Shown: in pieces, positions 34,301 to 45,400 of the stretch | Numbering within the stretch: the stretch's first letter is position 1 | How the letters are laid out: each line of letters starts with the position of its first letter | Notes under the pieces: model-generated | The model's input: only the letters and a program-made list of their open reading frames with translations | Told to the model about the DNA's origin: nothing | Database searches by the model: none | Assembly: GCA_013398015.1 (NCBI GenBank) | Contig: VZRR01003264.1 | Span: 1 to 64,000, forward strand | Origin: Oreocharis arfaki | Taxonomy: Eukaryota > Chordata > Aves > Passeriformes > Paramythiidae | DNA: 64,000 bases | Reading direction: 5' to 3' | Program-made: the position numbers and the translations under genes

Positions 34301-37300
34301 GATTTCTTTTTTTGTTGTAAAAACCATAAAAGTCATTGCTTCATCTTAAAATTTGAAAACTGCCTCCCCAAGGGAAGAGGACAGCAAATCAATCAGGAAG
34401 ATTTCCTGAATTTTCACGGCTGGTTCATAATACATTCTGTTAGTTTGTGTCTTCATGCAAGCTCACGCTTAAGACTCTGGCAGTCCCTGATTTTTCAGGA
34501 TATTTGTTATGTTGCCATCAAGAAGTTCTCTTAATTTACACTAGAATCTCTCTGAAGAGAGTTAGACGAGTCAGACCTTATGGTTTCAGAAGGGTTTATA
34601 TTTGAATACTGTTTGTATTCCTATCACCCAGCAGTGATGGTTGCCGGAAGAGTAATTGCTACAGACTAATGACGTTAATTATTGATGTTATCGTTATGTT
34701 TGGGCTTGATTTTGCCCTTTGATTCTTAAATATAGGCAACTGTTTGCTCTATCATCTTGGAGCACCAGTAATTCTTGTTAGCTCTTTGTGTCAGGTCACT
34801 GCAAACAGATTACATCCCAGATGAGTCACTCTGAGTCCTGAGGAGTGCAGACCAAGCAGTCACCACCTTCAGGGCAGGACAATGATGTTGCTGTTATCTA
34901 GAATATGCCTTCTGTGCAGGGTTATCTTAAATAATGCCTTTCATTATTAGAGATGAATATATTGGAGGTACAAATCATGATTTAGCATCTCTGTTATTTG
35001 CAAATGGGCCTTTGTCATTAGCAGTTTTAGTCCCCCACCACCTGCCCTCCTTTCCAGCCGAGAAGCATTCAGCATGCTCTTGTAAAAGCTAAAATTCAGG
35101 CTGAGTTTCGAAGTGTATGCCCATCTCCCATGGAATATACACATATAAGGAAGAAGGTTGATGAGACAGTCTTGTAAGTTCATGCTGTTTTCAAAGCCCT
35201 TCTTCAGCCAGGCATACCCTGAAGGATTAATGCCCATCTTTGTGCGAGTTCCCGAAGTATCTCCCTCTAGCAGTCCTTTTGATTCACTTTGTTTTCTGAA
35301 AGGACCCTCTTTGGTGCCTCCTCCCCAGCAGAAGGCACAAACATGCACTTCAAAGAGCTCTCTGTGCACATTTAAGAGCCCAGGCTGAAGGGGTTCCTTC
35401 CTTCATCAGCTTTTAGTTTACTGTAGCTGACATTCTTGCTAAGTAAATCAATGTACTTACATTACCTGTAACCCAGTAGATTTCACTGTATCTGTGTCAT
35501 GGGCTGTTTCTCTGATTTGTTACTTTTTCCATCTTTCCTAGGAGACCTGAGTTCATGGGTTTGTTATCCCTGTGGGATATGGTGCGACTGGTGAACATGT
35601 TAATTGTGTTCAGGTTCCTACGGATTATCCCCAACATGAAGGTGATCGCTTTTCCCTCCACAGCTCGGATTTCTTTGTTGGTCAAGCTCTAAATTTTGTT
35701 GGAGCCTTTCAGAATAACGTGTAGGTTGCAGTTCTCTTGCACGTGGGTGGGACAGCTCAACTCTAACTGTCCTGATTTTTGCACAGCCCCTCACAAAATC
35801 ACTGTCTCTTGAGCTGGTTTTCTCTGGTGAGGGGGCAGGCAAGTCCTCTTGATGTGATTCTTTATCCTTTTAGTAAAAAATTGATGTGGATTGGAAGTGT
35901 GATGAATGTCATATGTACAAAATTTTGCTCTGTTTCAGTTCATGGCTTTGGTTGTTACTACATTGCTGGATCTGGTGAAAAACTTAAGAGCCTTTGCAGG
36001 AATCCTCGTGGTAAGTCATGATGCAAGATTGTAATTTCCTTTGTTACAGTATAATAAGGGTATGTCACTAACAAAGTTAATAAGGTTCTTGTACAATCAC
36101 CATGAGCAGTAACATCTCACCTTAACCAGCTAGTTCTTCTCCAGAGCATGTCTTGGAAAGCCACAATAAACTGCTGTTTTGTGATGGCCAGCACACAGTG
36201 GCAGTGCCTCATTTAGCAGGAGTATCTTTGAAAGAATGATTAAAACTTTCTTTGTGTGTTTGCCTTAGCTTGGGTACTGTGGGTTCAAATAAAAATTTGT
36301 CCATGCTAAAAGTAGACCAGTTTTTCTTACCATGATTTGCTTATGTTAAATTAAATAGCAAAACAACTTTAAACTTGTGTTGGGTTGAGAAGGTCTTGAG
36401 ACATGATTTTTGGCATGTTTGGACATGATTTTTTTAAGAGCCTCTGCCATCCTGTTTTAGGTGTGTCTGTGTAGAACGCAGACTCAGCAAACTTGTGATT
36501 AAAGGGTGGATCACAATGTGTGATGTCCATTACATGAATTCTCCCAACTCTTGAGTTTCTGGCTTTGCAGCCATGTCTTCCTGGTAGGGCAAAGAAGTGC
36601 CTGGGTAGGTTTGGTTTTGCTATTGTTCATGGGTTTTTGTGGGGTCCCTTAATTTGAGTGGTTAAGGACCAATTATTTGTTGTTCTAGTCTATATACCTA
36701 GCATGCAATTTAACCAGAATATCTATTTTTGTTATTAATAATCTCTGCTTTAACTGTAGAGGATAGGCTTGTGTTGCACTTTGAAATAAAGATATTGGTT
36801 GGGGCAAACACAAAGGTGGTAAAAACCTTGTTGTGGTGTACAAGTCACACTTATGAGACAAGTCTGCCACAGTGTTTGCCACTTCCAGTAATTTAATTTG
36901 CTTTTTCTTGAGGCTGCATGGAAGCTCTCACTGAGCTTCTGCTGTAGTGAAATCTGACTCCATTGCCAGCTGATGCAAAATACCTTTCCTAAAGTTAGCC
37001 TGGAACACACATGCTGATAAAATAATGTAACTGATTAGCTAATTTCTTAGGCAGTGAGTGCTATAAATAGATCTTTTTTCAAATAATAGAATTAATTTTA
37101 TTAATTCTATTAATTAGTTTTATTGCCAGGCTGGGTACCCCATCTTCTGGCAGGCTGTGAAATGTCAGCTTTGCCTTATTCCAGTGGTGTTCAAAGTTCA
37201 TAGGCCAGGGCAATTCTCTTCTATTCCTTCCAGACTTCCCATTCCTAGGTTTGTTTTGTAGCAAAATACAAAAAAAATTTATTTTTGTGTGAAGACTCAG

Positions 37301-40300
37301 CTTGCTTCAAGCTTTCCTGGGACAAATGGCTCCTTCTCAGAGAAGCGAAGCTGTGGGTTATTTCTAGAGCAGTCTTTTTAGGATAAAAATTGCAAAATCA
37401 CCTAGGCAACTGCTAAGGACTGAAAGGTGTCTCTTTAAAAAGAAGTTTGCATTTCTAGCAATTAAAAGACAGAAGTTCCCAAATCCTTTGTGTTACTGAA
37501 AACTTTATTTTTAGAATAATTAACATTTTTTCGGGGAGTTGCTGATGGAATATAAAATACTGACTTAGTTTTGTCTTTCGGTTAAACTTGGTAAAAGCTT
37601 ACTTTCATTGAATCCAGCAGAAAATTCCTCAGATATTTAGATTGTTCTTAGTAAATAGTGGTGCTGAGTTTTGGTTTTAAGTCACTATTCTGCAATGTTT
37701 ATAGTTAAATATCAGCATTCTGAGACACAGGGAAGTAAAACAGATGATAAAATAAAGTGATTTAATGCATTTTAACAACCGAAATTCAAGTAGAATATTA
37801 AAAAGAGCAAGCAGTTGAAAAGTATTTTCAGTTTAAAAGCTTCAGGCAGTGTTCTTGATGCAATTACCTTAACTGTGGTACATAAATTCTGTGTTAATTG
37901 CATTTTGCTTTCTTATTTAGTGACAGAAATGCTCAAAGCTAATAGTTGGTTGTGTTCCTTCCAGGTGGTTTTCTATGCGTTTGCTATAACTGGCATAATG
38001 CTGTTTAAAGGTGCCGTTGTTCCCTTGGGAAATACCAGGTAACATTCTAAACATCACTGCTCAGAAAGAACCTGTTTTCCAAAAGCATCTGCAGCTTTTT
38101 GCCTCTGAGCTGTTTGTGGTTGGTTTTGCTTGGTTTTTCTTTTCTCTCCTTCTTGGAGCCAGCCTACTTTTTATGTTAAATCACGAGACTTCATTATCTG
38201 TTACTCCTCCTGTTTCTTCTTGCCGCATTGAAATTGCGGGAATGCTTATCTGTCGCTTGGGTTTTTACCCTGCTTTATCTGGAATACTTTTTGGAACTGT
38301 TTCTCTTGTTTTCTGCCTGTATGAGATACTCTAACTTTCTACAAGGGGCTCAGAAGAATTCTAAAGCAGAGTTCACGGGGGGCTGTGTTCACATCAGCCT
38401 GTAATTCTCTTGCAGCGCTGCCAACACAACGTATGACAATGGCACTCTGCAGTGTGGGACCTATGAACAGCTGGAATATTGGCCCAACAACTTCGATGAC
38501 TTTGCTGTGAGTCTGATGATGGATGAAATCCCTCCCTCTACCCCTCTCTGCTTGTCTTTCCTCCTCGTTTTCTGAGGCTTAAATCTGTGGTGCAGCCACT
38601 TAAACTCTGCTCTACTCACGTTGTTTAGGCAGCAGTGGTGACCCTCTGGGATGTGATGGTGGTGAACAACTGGCAAGTCTTTCTGGATGCATTTTCAAGA
38701 TATTCAAGTCCGTAAGTAGCTGTAATCATACTGAAGAAGTCTCATATAAATCCAGCTTATAAGGTGCCTGAACAAGAATTATAGCACAGTTCCTACCATC
38801 TGCTCAGAGGGGTGCTGCTTTCCTTTCTTTTGGATCAATTCAGGTATATAGGAAATAAACCTAACGCTTCTGTGTTGTCTCTGTGGGTGAACAATTTTTT
38901 GTAGACTTAAAACCTTGGACATATCTTTCATTTGTATTTACTGACTTAATGGGAATGCTGGAATGAACTGGATAGCTCCTGGGTTGAGCTGTTCCAGTGG
39001 TTAACTCAGGAGAGTGAGTCTGTTTGGCTAACTTAATGAAAAGCAAACATTTTTAATTTTTTGATCCAGACCCCCTTTTCCATTAAGAAAGTAGTAGTAT
39101 TGTATTTCAAGGAAAAAAATGTGGTTTCATGGTGCTCTGCTCGCTTTCAGGCTGAGGTTATTTACTGCCTCCTTTATGTATTGTCTGTTCATCTGATCTG
39201 CAGGTGGGCAAAGATCTACTTTGTAGCCTGGTGGTTGATCTCCTCTGTCATCTGGGTTAATCTCTTTGTAGCTTTACTTTTGGAGGTAAGGAGGTGTGTT
39301 TATTTGGTGTGAGATCCTGAAAATGGGTTCTAATTTGTGCAGAAAATGAACTGGTGCCATACAACTTTGTTGGGTTTATGTGTGTGTGCTTACTTTATGT
39401 TTCTCCTTCCCCCTATGCCCAAGGAGCTGCAGAAATATTTTCTTTTTCCTAGAGAATCGTATGTTTTATTTGCAATTTTGTCCCAAAACTGGTTGTGTCT
39501 TATTGGCTATGTACAATTTCATTGTATCACTCTCTTTATTAGAATGATGAGAAATATTTGAAGTTTATAAAATTGATTGTCTCCTGTACATTAACATTTA
39601 AATTCAGCATTAGTTATTCAAGCTGCAGGCTTTTTGCATTTTAATTTGCCAGCAAATGAAGTGAGCAATTTAAATTTTAAATTTTTGTTTTATTTGGTTC
39701 CCCTGTGTTTCTTCCCACCCCAGTTTGAATTGCCACCATTGTTCAGTTCCACGCTAGAGTGGAACTGATTACTTATTTTCAAGAGATCATATTCTAGAGT
39801 TTTTCAGAGAAGCTGTGGGAGTGCAGTTGCCTAAACAATGCCATGAAGAACATGTGGTTCTGCTGGTTTTTCAGTGCATACTTTCCTGCAAAGCCAAATT
39901 TCTGGTGGTGAAGGGAATGATAATCAGAACCATCTTCTCCAGGTTCATCACTGTAGACTTCTCTTATAGGTAGTGGAGGGAACTGAGAACCTGTAGAGGG
40001 CACTTCACCCCATCTCAAACCCTATGAAAGTTTCTTTTGGAGATGTTCTTGTCATTGCTGACTGTACTGAGAATTAAAATTTGCTGCAGTAGGAAGAATG
40101 GCAGACTTTCAGTCTAGGACATCTTCTACCTGCTTGCTTCTTCAGGGCTCATTGTGGCCAAAGGTTGCTGTCAGAGCCAAGATGAGGCATTCCATAGCAG
40201 GAGAGCAGGATATCACTGTTTTTCTCCCTTCTTTTTTGCCTGAGCTGCATGTCTACTCCCTAGGTATTCATTTGTCAGAGTTATTCAGAATGGATAAGGG

Positions 40301-41606
40301 AACATGACAAAACCTGTGGCTGAGTTTAAGTTGTGATCCTGGACTGGCAGTATGTTTATATATTGCTGGGTTTTTAAAGAGGAAGAAATTCAAAGCAGAT
40401 GAAGTCTCGTGGGTAGTTCACATGGTTGTCTTGGGGAGGCAGTCCTTGCTAGGAGCTGAAGGCAGCAGGGCTGTCTTCTGCTCTGCTGTTCTTTCAGTTT
40501 GTGATGAGAAAGTTATTTCATTGCTGAACAAAGGCCTGAGGAAATTAGTGACCTGCAGCAAGTAAATAAGCTGATGCCTAAATAAGTCAGCGCTCTGACC
40601 CCGTGTAGAAACAAACCTCACGCCCACTCCCAAACCTAATCTGCAAACATAGTGACCAGATATAACCTCTTTCTGGTGCCATCAGAAGAAGCATTTATGT
40701 TTTTTGCTGTTCCTTTTACATTTCAGAACTTTATTCACAAGTGGGACCGTCGCTGTCAGCGAGAGTCTCTTTCAGATATTGAATACCAGAGGACAGTTGA
40801 ACTCATGTTCAGGTGGGTTGGGCTGGAATTGATAATCACTGTAGTTTGTTATGTTTGTCTGCTTTAAAAAAAGTGTGCTGGCTGCAAGAGGTCTTCTGTT
40901 TCCTCCCTGTGAAGCAAACTGTTTCATCTGTTAGTTTGGAGAAATTCAGCAAGTGCTTTAGTTAGGCCTGCTTTAAGCTGACTTGGTAGCCTAACCTTTA
41001 TATGCTTTTGTGCTCATAGCAGGATGGGAGAAGAGGTGCTGGGGGTGAGGGGAACAACTGCTTGGGGAGGAAAAAACAAGGGAAGGAAGAAAAGGGAAGA
41101 TGAGGAAAGTGATGCATGTTCTTGGCTTATGGTGAAATTGTGGGTGGTGAGTTGATACTTGATGATCGTGCATCAGTGGAACTTCTGGTGCACTTTGGAT
41201 ACTCAATAGTAGCACTGGGAGCATGTTCTCACGTGGGAGTTTTTTCAGGAAAACGAATCTACTGACCTTCAGTTGTATTGTGCTGTGTGCAGGAAATTGC
41301 TTCCCTGCTTCTTGTGGGAAAACAGCTGCTGGTTTCCATGACACATCTGTAGAGGATGGATCACTTGCAAGTAGATGCATCTTTAGGGAGCTTCAGCTTA
41401 TTGTAATTTTAATTCCTTGTTTCATTCTTGAAGCAAGCACACGTTACATCTCAGTATGTGCATTGCAAAAACAAATGCTGAGAAGCTCCCTTTGCTGCCC
41501 CTAACAACTCATGCTTTTTCTTTGTAGAGATGTTTTGGAAGAACCTACAGAGGAGGAGTTGATGGAAAAACTGCACCAGCACCCACACCTGCTGTTATGT
41601 AGGTGA
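19294..41606 (+). CDS. TPCN2: Two-pore channel 2, 25 coding exons, one apparent frameshift
   Basis: TPC2 is a homodimeric cation channel of lysosomes and melanosomes opened by PI(3,5)P2 and, through accessory proteins, by NAADP. Exons: 19294-19327 (start uncertain), 21103-21167, 22399-22475, 23155-23332, 23964-24080, 25503-25609, 26088-26160, 28463-28562, 28871-28936, 29307-29371, 30528-30626, 30949-31030, 31396-31482, 32287-32406, 32718-32777, 32865-32993, 33680-33729, 35542-35641, 35939-36010, 37965-38038, 38416-38506, 38629-38711, 39204-39285, 40727-40812, 41528-41606. All junctions are GT-AG and in phase except exon 11, which has one base too many and stops at 30615-30617. Ignoring that base, the frame totals about 724 residues (human 752). 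Exon 1 has no in-frame ATG; ACG at 19294 is the best candidate. The gene is otherwise intact, so an assembly error is more likely than a pseudogene. Confidence 0.95.
20331..20349. repeat. T-rich tract in TPCN2 intron 1
   Basis: A run of about 18 T on the + strand follows a CT-rich segment. It is low complexity only. Confidence 0.85.
23013..23135. repeat. T/G low-complexity tract before TPCN2 exon 4
   Basis: About 120 bases are made almost only of T with isolated or short G runs, including GTTT/GTTTT repeats. It ends about 20 bases before the exon 4 acceptor and extends its polypyrimidine tract. Assembly errors are likely in such a tract. Confidence 0.9.
26340..28320. other. Pyrimidine-rich part of TPCN2 intron 7
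   Basis: This long intron (26161-28462) is strongly T- and C-rich on the + strand for most of its length, which leaves many short frames open. No gene or recognised repeat is visible. It may be an old degraded repeat or a strand-biased intron. Confidence 0.45.
27726..27761. repeat. Tandem duplication of about 19 bp in TPCN2 intron 7
   Basis: AATTCCTGTACTGTGCATG is followed at once by AATTCCTGTACTGTGCA. It is a simple recent duplication with no other signal. Confidence 0.9.
29723..29845 (-). mobile_element. CR1 LINE 3-prime fragment, reversed, in TPCN2 intron 10
   Basis: ATCATAGAATATTAAGGGGT, GGAAGGGACCCTAAAGATCA and CCCAACCCCCCTGCCGTGGG are the reverse complement of the usual CR1 3-prime end (ATTCTATGAT tail and CTTCCAACC block). 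Only about 120 bp are present, so this is a heavily 5-prime-truncated copy on the minus strand. The inner boundary near 29845 is approximate. Confidence 0.85.
30528..31482 (+). other. TPCN2: TPCN2 inter-repeat linker (exons 11-13)
   Basis: The linker starts KSVQSSLFRRRLGIRAAFEV, with the basic RRR that couples lipid binding to the gate in TPC2. Exon 12 gives SVGALLQVLQKVEMDSRCKQ, and exon 13 gives AQFQKLFEELDKDAIKQ, matching the EF-hand-like helical domain. The frame of exons 12-13 connects properly only if exon 11 is one base shorter than it is here. Confidence 0.9.
30600..30617 (+). other. TPCN2: Single-base insertion and premature stop in TPCN2 exon 11
   Basis: After the codons for FEVLSSL the sequence has AAAA (30600-30603). 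With four A the frame runs to TAG at 30615-30617. With three A the same stretch would read KETPASAQQ and join exon 12 in phase through the strong GTAAGT donor at 30627. No alternative donor in the exon restores the frame: GTGCAC at 30618 still leaves TAG. The error sits in a homopolymer, typical of a sequencing or polishing indel, though a real allele is possible. Confidence 0.85.
33609..33666. repeat. T-rich (GTTT)n/(GTTTT)n tract before TPCN2 exon 17
   Basis: Simple-sequence DNA of T runs and GTTTT repeats lies just upstream of the exon 17 acceptor at 33679. It serves as, or extends, the polypyrimidine tract. Confidence 0.9.
37085..37111. repeat. Perfect 12-bp A/T inverted repeat in TPCN2 intron 19
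   Basis: AATAGAATTAAT and its exact reverse complement ATTAATTCTATT flank a three-base TTT loop. In A/T-rich DNA this is less surprising than a mixed-base hairpin, but it is perfect and compact. Confidence 0.85.
40727..41606 (+). other. TPCN2: TPCN2 C-terminal tail (exons 24-25)
   Basis: Exon 24 encodes NFIHKWDRRCQ and YQRTVELMF, and exon 25 encodes RDVLEEPTEEELMEKLHQHP ending LLLCR and TGA. The ending parallels the human tail. At the place of the human pigmentation variant G734E (EEPGEDEL) this bird has threonine (EEPTEEEL). The tail is complete. Confidence 0.92.
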
Positions 41607-42470
41607 CTGGTGGGAAGGACTGATTTATTTAGACCTCTGTTTTCTTGAGGTTGTCAGCTGGAAGAAACTGAGTGGATTTTTGGTGAGATGCTGTTAGGAG
41701 AGGGGCTTGTAGGACAGTATGTGAGGTTTTGCTTGGCAATTCTCTGCGGAAGGGTTTTTTTATTTTGGGTTCATATCTTTTTTTGAAAAAGATTTGAATC
41801 TGGCTAACTTGGTTTTAAGTTGCAATTTTAGAAGGAGTATTGCAGCTGTTATTTTTATAGGGTGTTGATATCAGAAGGTTTTATTTTCTTTTTTTAATAG
41901 GGAAAGTCGGTTTAAAATGACAGTGCACTTTAAAACACGAACTTTATAACCACTAAGCCTGCTACTTTTTTCAGCACAAGAAAATGGAGCTGCCTTTTCT
42001 GGCAGGCAAGTGTGGCAAGGACTGTGCCCTGCAATTCATGAATGGATTAGGCAGGACCAGAACAAAATCCTTAATCTTCTTGTAGTGAGAGTTGAAACAC
42101 TATTTTTATTGTAATGTGACACCAGCATATCTTAACACATTTTCAGGAGTTAATCACGTCGGAACACAATCAGTTCCAGCTTAGCAACAGGGACTGCCTG
42201 CTTTGCACATCCTCTGTTTTTCTTTCCTTTCCATGGGGATTTTTTTGCTGGTTGTGCCATGCTGGTCACTGAGAGCAGTTAGAACCTGGACTGGAGCAAT
42301 TGCACTCGTGGTTTTCAATGTGGTAAAACTGAGCTCTTTTTTAGAGTCAATGTTCTCGTGTTGCTCTTTACTGAACCTTTTCCTTTTACTTTCTTCCGAG
42401 TCCTGTTCTTCACTGTGTCATATTCCATGAAAAAGCTAAGGGGAATAAACTTGGCCTGGAATGTTGTTCC
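41607..42470 (+). other. TPCN2: TPCN2 3-prime UTR (tentative)
   Basis: The region after the stop codon has no other gene signal. The first clear AATAAA is at 42444-42449, with a T/G-containing stretch after it. The UTR end is inferred only from this signal. Confidence 0.45.
42444..42449 (+). terminator. TPCN2: Candidate TPCN2 polyadenylation signal
   Basis: GGGGAATAAACTTGG is the first AATAAA downstream of the stop codon, about 840 bases away, followed by GGAATGTTGTTCC. An earlier non-canonical signal cannot be excluded. Confidence 0.45.
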
Positions 42471-45400
42471 ATGATCACTGGAGTCCCCCACTTAAAGGGG
42501 GAAGGGGGAAAAAAAAAAGGTTGAATGGGATAATCAAAGTGCTTAACAGATGAAATTTTAATTCGAGCCTGTGGGAATTGAAGGTGCTCAACCAGTATTG
42601 CAGGATCACATTCTTTTATGGCTTAATGACCACATGCTGTGTACCACTAACTTTCACCTGGGTAAAACTTTTTGGGTAAATCAGTTTCCCAACAAATCCA
42701 AAGTGGAGGATTCACAGTAAGCTGTGTCCACATGCTTTTCATTATCACTTAGTGTTCCTCTAAAGAGGTGTTTTTGCTTGAATCTCTGTCACGACTAGTA
42801 AATTACTATGAAGAGTAGAATCTACCACAACTACTGTTTTTATATGTAAAAATGAAGCTGCCCTTTGGGGCACTGCCTTCTTACTGAGTCACTTGTCACC
42901 AAGATGGACATTATTGTGGTCATCTCTGTATTGACAAAGGCTTGGGGAAGGTAATTGGACTGCTATTTATAAGTCTCTTGATTCTTTTTTTTGGTTAAAG
43001 AGCATTTTTCAGAAGTGCCAAGCAGTCATCATGTGTACCTTTTCTCCTCTTTTTTCATCGTTTGCCTTTTCTCTCTGTCCTGCATGAAGGAGAGGAAAAT
43101 ATCCAGGATGATGGTGTGTTTGAGGTCAAAACCATGTTTTTGCCTTGTTGTCTCACTGTTCAGCAATTACTTAATGATTCTTTAATGATTCGTCTGTTTC
43201 TTTGTATTTTGCTTGTATTTTCTTTGTGCTGTGGAGCAAAATGTGTTGTAGCTTCCATCTGTGTAGAAAAAATGTGAGCTGAGCTCTGAGCTACTCCTGT
43301 AATCTTTCTTTACTTCTGTAATGCTGCCTCTTAAGCCATGCCCTTGTCTCTGTTCCAGATTAAGCCACCCAGTAACTCACTTGCACTGGTTCCAGTGGCA
43401 TCATCATGCTTATTTTCAGTCATGCACTTAAAACACTCATCATGGCAGGCCAGTAAAGGCATCAGCGCACGGTGTTTCTAGTTTTAAGTTTGTTTTGTTC
43501 AGTATGGCTTTATGTCAGGATGGTTTCAGTTCCTTCTAGCGTGATGTATAATCACTGCCACCAATGTATTGGGACTTACTAGGCAGTGGTTAAACAGTCT
43601 TATTTTACCTTTTTACTGGAAAAAAGAATAGTTTTTTGTTTTCAACTTTTCTTAATACTTGAAGTAGCTTTGCCTTGCCAGAAAGGAAGTGTCCTGCTCT
43701 TATCAGCCTGCAAGTTTGATTATTTTTTTGGCCTCTTGAGGTTGTTCAGGGTTTTGTGGTTGATTTCTTTTTTTTTTTTTTTTCCTGGCCATTACATGAC
43801 ACTACAACCTACCAAAGCAACACAAATTGGTGTGGGATTACCATAAACATCACAACTGTCTCCATTATGCCATCTTTGCATCTGGACAAATGTGGAGAAG
43901 GCATTCTGAAGGGAATAGTCTGTCTTGTTCTTGTTTCACACTTGTGTAATTGACTGGAAGTGTAACTAGAATTTGATACGAAATTGTGCTACCTAATATC
44001 ACTCGAACTGGAAGCTGTAAATGACCACAAATCTTATGCAATAATTGTGTAAATCATGAAAATGAATGTATGTCATTAGGTAAAATTTGAAGTTGGCATT
44101 ATTAAAAAAGTTTTTTCTTCTTAAACCATGAAAATAATTGGGGTGTTGAAATGATTCTTGTGGATTGTTTTTGCCTTTCTCTTGCTACTGATTTCTGCAG
44201 TGCTCAGCATCTCTGTTCCCATTGTTTTTGCCACATAAATGCTGGGCCCCTCGAGGAGGTTACATGCAAGTGGGATGTAAGTGCTTGGTTTCAATATGCA
44301 GACCTAAAGGATGCTGCTCTGTTATTTTCCAATTCTAGGGGCACATAGCATCCTCTGTGGGTACTTGACACACTCAGTTTTTAAGGTGAAATCTCATTGG
44401 AACTGAGCATTGATGGTTTTGAGCAGGTTGGTTTTCATTTGCATTTCAGTCTCTGCAAACCAGGTATTCCTTCATCTCTATTCCCCAGGAGATCAGTGCA
44501 AAAGCATTCCCATAGCATTTCAACTGGGGCAGACTTTGCACATAATTTAGCAGAGTCCGTGGTATTCTTTGGTAGCACGGTCTGGTTTAGGAGGGGTTTT
44601 GTGAAGGACAGGACAAAATCAGTTCTGGAACCAGTGGATGTCTCTGGCAATGGTTGTTGCAGATGCTTAGGTGGTGCCTGTGAAAGCCAAAGCAAAGAGA
44701 AGATCATCTTTTGTTATTAAAGCAGGATCAGATTTTTCTAGCTTCTGAAGGAAGACCTTAATCGCCTAATTTGAGAGCTCTCATGTATTTTTTTTCCCCT
44801 TCCTGATTTGCTACGATTTTTTATTGCTTAAAGATTTAGGAGTGGAGGGAGAGGAAGGATTCAACTGAAGTGTTCTTGATTCTTTTTGTAAAATTCAGAA
44901 ATACAGTGATGAACCTCATAGGCACACTCAACTATGAACTTGACACATTTTGAGGAATATTGCTTTGCATCCCTCCAACACTTCTTAAAGTGCAGAAAAA
45001 AACCCAAAAGGACAAATAAAGCTAGAAGAAAAAATAGGGCCTGTAGGAAAATGATGCAGGTTATAGATTAGTTACCTTCACCTCACGTTTCAGAGCTGTC
45101 TCTTATCTTGCTGGATGGTTTATCTTTTCACCTGCCTGTGTATTAGGAGGACTACAGGGTGTTACCACAGCTTTTGCAGTTTAACGTTGTGCCTTAGTCA
45201 GATCCAGTCCTTCCAGTGCTCTGTCTTGGGGTTTTATTGGAAACAAAATAAAAATAGGTGTTCGCCTGCATTGTTTATGTAGGTGTTAATGTTTCTTTTT
45301 CTTTCACTAGTTTTTTGTCTAATTAAAAATGTATACCGCTCTTAGGAGCTTTCCGTGAATCAGTGATTCAGGGAACCAATGGTTTTGACTTAATCTGCAA

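Larger units (their letters stand above)
32287..39285 (+). other. TPCN2: TPCN2 second six-helix channel repeat (exons 14-23)
   Basis: Exon 14 starts IIS1 (YLGNVVALANIISIC). Exon 16 has IIS2 (CFFILYYLLEMLLKILAMGL) and SYPSNRFDGLLTV. Exon 18 has IIS4, VNMLIVFRFLRIIP: the isoleucine that replaces a gating arginine and makes mammalian TPC2 voltage-insensitive is kept. Exons 19-20 form the linker and IIS5. Exon 21 carries two N-glycosylation sequons (NTT, NGT) in the luminal loop and the EQLEYWPNNFDDF pore entry. Exon 22 has the second filter VNN in WDVMVVNNWQVF. Exon 23 is IIS6 (WWLISSVIWVNLFVALLLE). Confidence 0.92.

Noticed and set aside
34947..35369. Minus-strand 140-residue frame in TPCN2 intron 17
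   Set aside because: No recognised domain, no splice partners and no promoter sign; length is possible by chance in 64 kb on six frames.
19294..41606. TPCN2 as a pseudogene
   Set aside because: Only one frame error was found, in a homopolymer. All other splice sites, phases, filters and the final stop are intact, which points to an indel error or rare allele.
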